Shown piece after piece: positions 5,905-8,701 of a stretch of 8,701 nt of DNA. How positions within the stretch are numbered: the first letter of the stretch is position 1; the number at the start of each line of letters is the position of its first letter. The stretch is from PLA5 sp040901705 (GTDB taxonomy: Bacteria; Planctomycetota; Planctomycetia; Pirellulales; PLA5): contig JBBDYI010000027.1 of the NCBI GenBank assembly GCA_040901705.1, positions 1 to 8,701 of the forward strand, given 5' to 3'. The notes beneath the pieces are model-generated. The model did no database searches, was not told the DNA's origin, and worked only from the letters and a program-made list of their open reading frames with translations. The position numbers and the translations under genes were made by a program.

Positions 5905-7644
5905 ATGATCACCAAGTTTCGCACAAGTCTGGCTTACAGAGCCATTGGTCTCGCGTTGTTATGGCTCGCGTTGGGTGCCGTCACAGCCCGCGCAGCCGAC
6001 GTGCTCAACCATGTGCCGGACACGGCGTTGGCCGTCGTGGTGGTGAATAACGCGGAGAAAGGGAGCGAAAAGGTCGACCGGCTTGCCGCACAACTCATGC
6101 TGCCGACGCCGAGCGTGCTCAATTTGCTCACCGGTAGGGCGAATATCGAGAAGGGATTGAAAACCGACGGGCCGGCGGCGGCGATCGTGTTCGCGCCACG
6201 CGACGGGCGGTCGGCACCGCGCGGGATGCTGCTGCTGCCGACGGACGATTACGACGCACTGATCGCGCAACTCGACCCCGACGACACGAAAGACAAGAAA
6301 ACGCCGCTCACGCTGGCCGACAAGCTGATGGTCGCGGCCAAAGTAGGCGATTACGCGGCGTTCGTCGAACCGCGCGACGAAGCGCTGCTCGACGACGTGC
6401 TCTCCGGCAAGACGAGCATCGGCTCGCAAGTCGGCGACATGGCCAAATGGCTCGACGCCCAGGACGCCTACGCCCTGGCCACCAGCAGCGGCATTGCAAT
6501 GGCCGCGGAGAAGATTCTCGAAGCCATGGAGCAGGCGAAGGACCAGTTCGACAACTTGGGCACGGAAGAACAGGTCGAAACCATCAAGATGGTGTTCGCG
6601 ATGTATGGCGACCTGTTCAAGACGGCCAAGAGCGAGTTGGCGTTTGCGGCACTGGGTGTGCGCGGCGAAGACAAGGGCCTGCACATGACCAGCCGCATGG
6701 CGTTCAAATCCGGTTCCGCGGCGGACAAGTTCGCGGCGACGGTTTCGGCGCCGAAGCAGAAGCTGCTCTCCGGCTTGCCCAGCGGCGACTTCGTGTTCGC
6801 CGGCGGTGCGGAATTCTCGGCGAAATCGATGAAATACTTCTACGATTGGTCCGCCAAAATGATGCGGTCGATGCCGGGTGGCAAAGATCTCAAGCAGGAG
6901 GACATCGACACGCTGATGAAGCTGTCGGCCGAACAGATGGCCGGATTGAAATCGGCTTCATTCGCGATGTACGTTCCCGAGGCCGACGCGGCGTTGTACG
7001 AAAGCATCGTGGCGGTGATGAACGTCAAAGACTCCGCAGCGTTCATGTCGAGCTACGCCAATTCGATCGAAGCGATGACCGCGCTGGCCAAAAAAGTTAA
7101 GAGCCCGTTTCTGACCGAAGGAAGCGTCGAAAAAACGAAGATCGACGGCAAGGCGGCCCTGGAATTGACGCTGAAGATGCCGGCCGCGGCCGGCGATCCG
7201 ACGACCGCCGAATTGATGAAGAAGATGTTCGGCAACGCGGAGAACATCAAGGCCTATATCGTCGCCATCGACGCCAAGACCGTGGCGCTCGGATACGTCA
7301 GTCCGGATGCCGTGCGGCGGGCAATGAAAGCGGCCGGCGGCAAGGGGATCGCGGCGAATACGAACGTCATGAAGGCCGCGGAACTGCTGCCCGAAGGATG
7401 TCAGGTGGTCTCGTTCCTCAGTCCGAAAGGGCTGATCGACATGGTAATCCGCCTCGTGCCCGGCGTGGAATTCTCGCCGGTGCCCGCGCTAGTGGGAGAT
7501 TTCCCCAATACGCCGCCGATCGGCTTCGGCATCAAGGTGTCGGCAAGCGGCGTCGAGACCGACATGGTCGTGCCGGAAGAAACGCTCGAGGCGATCGGCA
7601 CCACGATCGCGCGAGCCCGCGCCGTTTCATTCGAGTCGCGGTGA
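5905..7644 (+). CDS. Secreted protein of unknown function with internal duplication
   Basis: The protein has 579 residues. Residues 1-30 form a clear signal peptide: a basic start (MITKFRTSLAYR), a hydrophobic core and a cleavage site TARA|AD after Ala30. The ATG at 5905 has GGAG seven bases upstream (5894-5897), which decides the start. The mature part has no further membrane span and only one Cys (499), and I see no catalytic motif. It reads as two related halves. VPDTALAVVVV (37-47), APRDGRSA (97-104), LMVAAKVGDYAAFV (141-154) and LDAQDAYALATSSGI (183-197) correspond in order and character to LPSGDFVFAGG (291-301), VPEADAAL (357-364), YIVAIDAKTVALGY (451-464) and LPEGCQVVSFLSPKGL (495-510). 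This resembles repeated-lobe secreted proteins such as DUF3352-like families. I recall similar proteins as common in Pirellulales, but assign no function. It is transcribed alone, away from the methyltransferase, and followed by a strong hairpin. Confidence 0.93.
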   Translation: MITKFRTSLAYRAIGLALLWLALGAVTARAADVLNHVPDTALAVVVVNNAEKGSEKVDRLAAQLMLPTPSVLNLLTGRANIEKGLKTDGPAAAIVFAPRDGRSAPRGMLLLPTDDYDALIAQLDPDDTKDKKTPLTLADKLMVAAKVGDYAAFVEPRDEALLDDVLSGKTSIGSQVGDMAKWLDAQDAYALATSSGIAMAAEKILEAMEQAKDQFDNLGTEEQVETIKMVFAMYGDLFKTAKSELAFAALGVRGEDKGLHMTSRMAFKSGSAADKFAATVSAPKQKLLSGLPSGDFVFAGGAEFSAKSMKYFYDWSAKMMRSMPGGKDLKQEDIDTLMKLSAEQMAGLKSASFAMYVPEADAALYESIVAVMNVKDSAAFMSSYANSIEAMTALAKKVKSPFLTEGSVEKTKIDGKAALELTLKMPAAAGDPTTAELMKKMFGNAENIKAYIVAIDAKTVALGYVSPDAVRRAMKAAGGKGIAANTNVMKAAELLPEGCQVVSFLSPKGLIDMVIRLVPGVEFSPVPALVGDFPNTPPIGFGIKVSASGVETDMVVPEETLEAIGTTIARARAVSFESR

Positions 7645-7674
7645 GTCTTGCCCACGACAAAGACCGCCAATTTA

Positions 7675-7698
7675 GCCCCCGGTGAACACACCGGGGGC
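7675..7698. terminator. Perfect 10-bp hairpin between convergent genes, possible bidirectional terminator
   Basis: GCCCCCGGTG (7675-7684) pairs perfectly with CACCGGGGGC (7689-7698) around the four-base loop AACA. It lies 30 bases after the secreted-protein stop and 36 bases after the stop of the convergent small gene. No proper U-tract follows on the plus strand; on the minus strand the stem is followed by TAAATT. Termination is therefore inferred from stem strength and position. It may also be one copy of a dispersed repeat. Confidence 0.5.
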
Positions 7699-7734
7699 AA
7701 CGACGGAACGTCGCCGGCCCCGCACGCTCCAACC

Positions 7735-7944
7735 CTACAGGCAAACAATCAGCACGCCGGTAAGGCCTAGCAGCACGCCGAACGTAACGATGGTCAGGAG
7801 CACCGCCGCGACGCTACGGCTGGCTTCGAGGTCTTCGTCGATCAACGACCGGCGGCGGTTGTTGCTGAACGAATTCCACACCGGATGCTTGCGCCCGTCG
7901 TCGTAGAGTCCTGGACCGAATCCGGACGTTGTTGTGTCGGCCAT
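7735..7944 (-). CDS. Small tail-anchored membrane protein, 69 residues, unknown function
   Basis: The protein has a polar N-terminal part of about 44 residues (MADTTTSGFGPGLYDDGRKH..., then RRRSLIDEDLEASR) and a single hydrophobic segment, SVAAVLLTIVTFGVLLGLTGVLIV (about 44-67), that ends two residues before the C-terminus. This is the architecture of a C-tail-anchored inner-membrane protein with its N-terminus in the cytoplasm; the basic RRR (residues 30-32) before the membrane fits that orientation. ATG 7944 is chosen because GGAG lies six bases upstream. The frame is open up to 8187, but the upstream 81 residues are Arg-rich and unlike protein. I do not recognise the family. The gene stands alone, convergent with the secreted protein gene, with a hairpin-bearing leader. 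Confidence 0.8.
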   Translation of the reverse strand: MADTTTSGFGPGLYDDGRKHPVWNSFSNNRRRSLIDEDLEASRSVAAVLLTIVTFGVLLGLTGVLIVCL

Positions 7945-8284
7945 CGTGTTCTCCGTGCTCCATGTGGCAAGACTTCGACGACCAACCGCGACGCGCAACG
8001 GGGCTGCGCGTCCTCTTATCGGGGCCGCCGATGCCAGCACGAACGCACACCGCGTGCCAAAACGCCCACCGCCCGAGGGCGTGGTAAATGCATGCCACCG
8101 TTCGCCGCGCGAACCTCTGGCTTGTGGCGTTTTTCTCAAGCGAATGCGCAATGTCGACGATGGCCGCAACCGAGTCTTGCGCCCCAATTCCAGCAGCGCA
8201 AAAACACGGATGAGCCGAGCGGATCAGCACGCCGCGTGCGAAAACGCGCGCGTCAATTCGCTCGGTTAGCGATTGTTACCGCCA
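7945..8284. other. 340-base intergenic region upstream of the small membrane protein gene
   Basis: I see no convincing gene; the open frames crossing it are Arg-, Ala- and Pro-rich shadows. An 8-bp hairpin GACGCGCA/TGCGCGTC (7990-7997 and 8005-8012, loop 7) lies 45 bases before the small gene's start and would be in its 5' leader or just outside it. Another weaker hairpin ACGCCC/GGGCGT (8062-8067 and 8077-8082, loop 9) is followed on the minus strand by TTTT. It could terminate the gene ending at 8285, although it lies about 200 bases past that stop. No clear -35/-10 pair was found. Confidence 0.3.
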
Positions 8285-8305
8285 TCATCTGTTACCGCCA
8301 TCATC
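8274..8305. repeat. Exact 16-bp tandem duplication across the 3' end of the truncated gene
   Basis: The unit TGTTACCGCCATCATC occurs twice without a gap at 8274-8289 and 8290-8305. It covers the last codons and the stop of the minus-strand gene. Because 16 is not a multiple of three, the second copy is read in another frame, and the gene stops inside it. Confidence 0.85.
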
Positions 8306-8701
8306 GCCCGCGGGCTTGGCGGCGGCGTCCGGTGAGTCTCCCGCAGGCGGCGTGGCGGAACCGGCGTTCGCGTCGCCGTCATTCGTTTTGGCGCCGCTGA
8401 GCACGGCATCGTTCGGAGCGGCGTCCTTGGACGCATCCCCGCCGGCACTTGCCGCACCCCCGCCGGCGTCAGCTCCACCCGCAGCCGCTCCGCCTGCGGC
8501 TCGTTTGGCCCGCTCCGACTCGAACCACTGGTGCTCCGGCCGCGCGAGGATATCGTCGATCGCCTTGCGGACGGCGGCGGCTTCTTCAGCGTGGCCTTCT
8601 TTCTCGGCGTGGTCGGCGATCTCGCGGGCTTGCGGGACGAGTTCCACGTAGAACCGCTCGGCGACTTCGTACATGCCGTGCCAGTGGGCGTAGTCCGGCG
8701 C
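8285..8701 (-). CDS. C-terminal part of an unidentified protein with Ala/Gly/Asp-rich tail (5' end outside window)
   Basis: The frame is open to the right edge, so the start lies beyond 8701; an internal ATG at 8674 is not the likely start. The visible 138 residues begin APDYAHWHGMYEVAERFYVEL, continue as a probable amphipathic helical region (REIADHAEKEGHAEEAAAVRKAIDDILARPEHQWFE) and end in about 70 residues of Ala, Gly, Asp, Pro and Ser with no predicted fold. The HWHGMYEVAERFY segment reminds me of the C-terminal ends of multiheme cytochrome c proteins of the hydroxylamine-oxidoreductase-like kind. No CxxCH haem motif is in the visible part, so this remains a guess. The disordered tail suggests a secreted or membrane-linked protein. 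The stop lies within a 16-bp tandem duplication, which replaces a probable NNR ending by NR. Confidence 0.8.
   Translation of the reverse strand, partial: APDYAHWHGMYEVAERFYVELVPQAREIADHAEKEGHAEEAAAVRKAIDDILARPEHQWFESERAKRAAGGAAAGGADAGGGAASAGGDASKDAAPNDAVLSGAKTNDGDANAGSATPPAGDSPDAAAKPAGDDGGNR

Noticed and set aside
5959..6684. 241-codon minus-strand open frame inside the secreted protein gene
   Set aside because: The plus strand has a signal peptide, a ribosome binding site and a balanced composition. The antisense product is His/Arg-rich without motifs.
7945..8187. Upstream extension of the small membrane protein to 150 residues
   Set aside because: The added residues are Arg-rich and cross hairpins. 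ATG 7944 has a well-placed GGAG.

Overview
This 8.7 kb window is a piece of high-GC bacterial chromosome. It looks most like a planctomycete of the Pirellulales type. The grounds are the small-palindrome-rich intergenic spacers, a long secreted protein of a style I associate with planctomycetes, and a mercuric-reductase-like enzyme with an N-terminal extension I associate with that group. This assignment is inference: no rRNA, tRNA or marker gene is present.

Layout: bases 1-2050 hold a multi-pass membrane protein (minus strand), flanked on both sides by palindromic repeat sequence. Bases 2051-3550 hold a MerA-like FAD/NAD(P) disulfide reductase (minus). Bases 3551-3769 hold a 142-bp nested palindrome that looks like a small non-autonomous mobile element. 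Bases 3770-4900 (or 4930) hold a zinc-dependent glucose-dehydrogenase-type enzyme, and 4955-5623 a SAM methyltransferase of the phospholipid N-methyltransferase (PmtA) type. Both are on the minus strand and probably form a two-gene operon, with a predicted leaderless promoter in front of the methyltransferase. A divergent spacer follows, then a 579-residue secreted protein (plus strand, 5905-7644) with a visible internal duplication. A strong hairpin at 7675-7698 separates it from a convergent 69-residue tail-anchored protein (minus, 7735-7944). After a 340-base spacer comes the 3' end of a further minus-strand gene that runs off the right edge (8285-8701).

The genes do not form a recognisable pathway. 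The methyltransferase and dehydrogenase probably share a transcript. The reductase and membrane protein point the same way, but each is set off by its own palindromic spacer. I found no CRISPR array, phage, toxin-antitoxin or defence module, and no convincing new multi-gene system. The most interesting points are the nested TTA-flanked palindrome at 3625-3772, the duplicated architecture of the secreted protein, the predicted leaderless methyltransferase start, and unusual active-site residues in the reductase.
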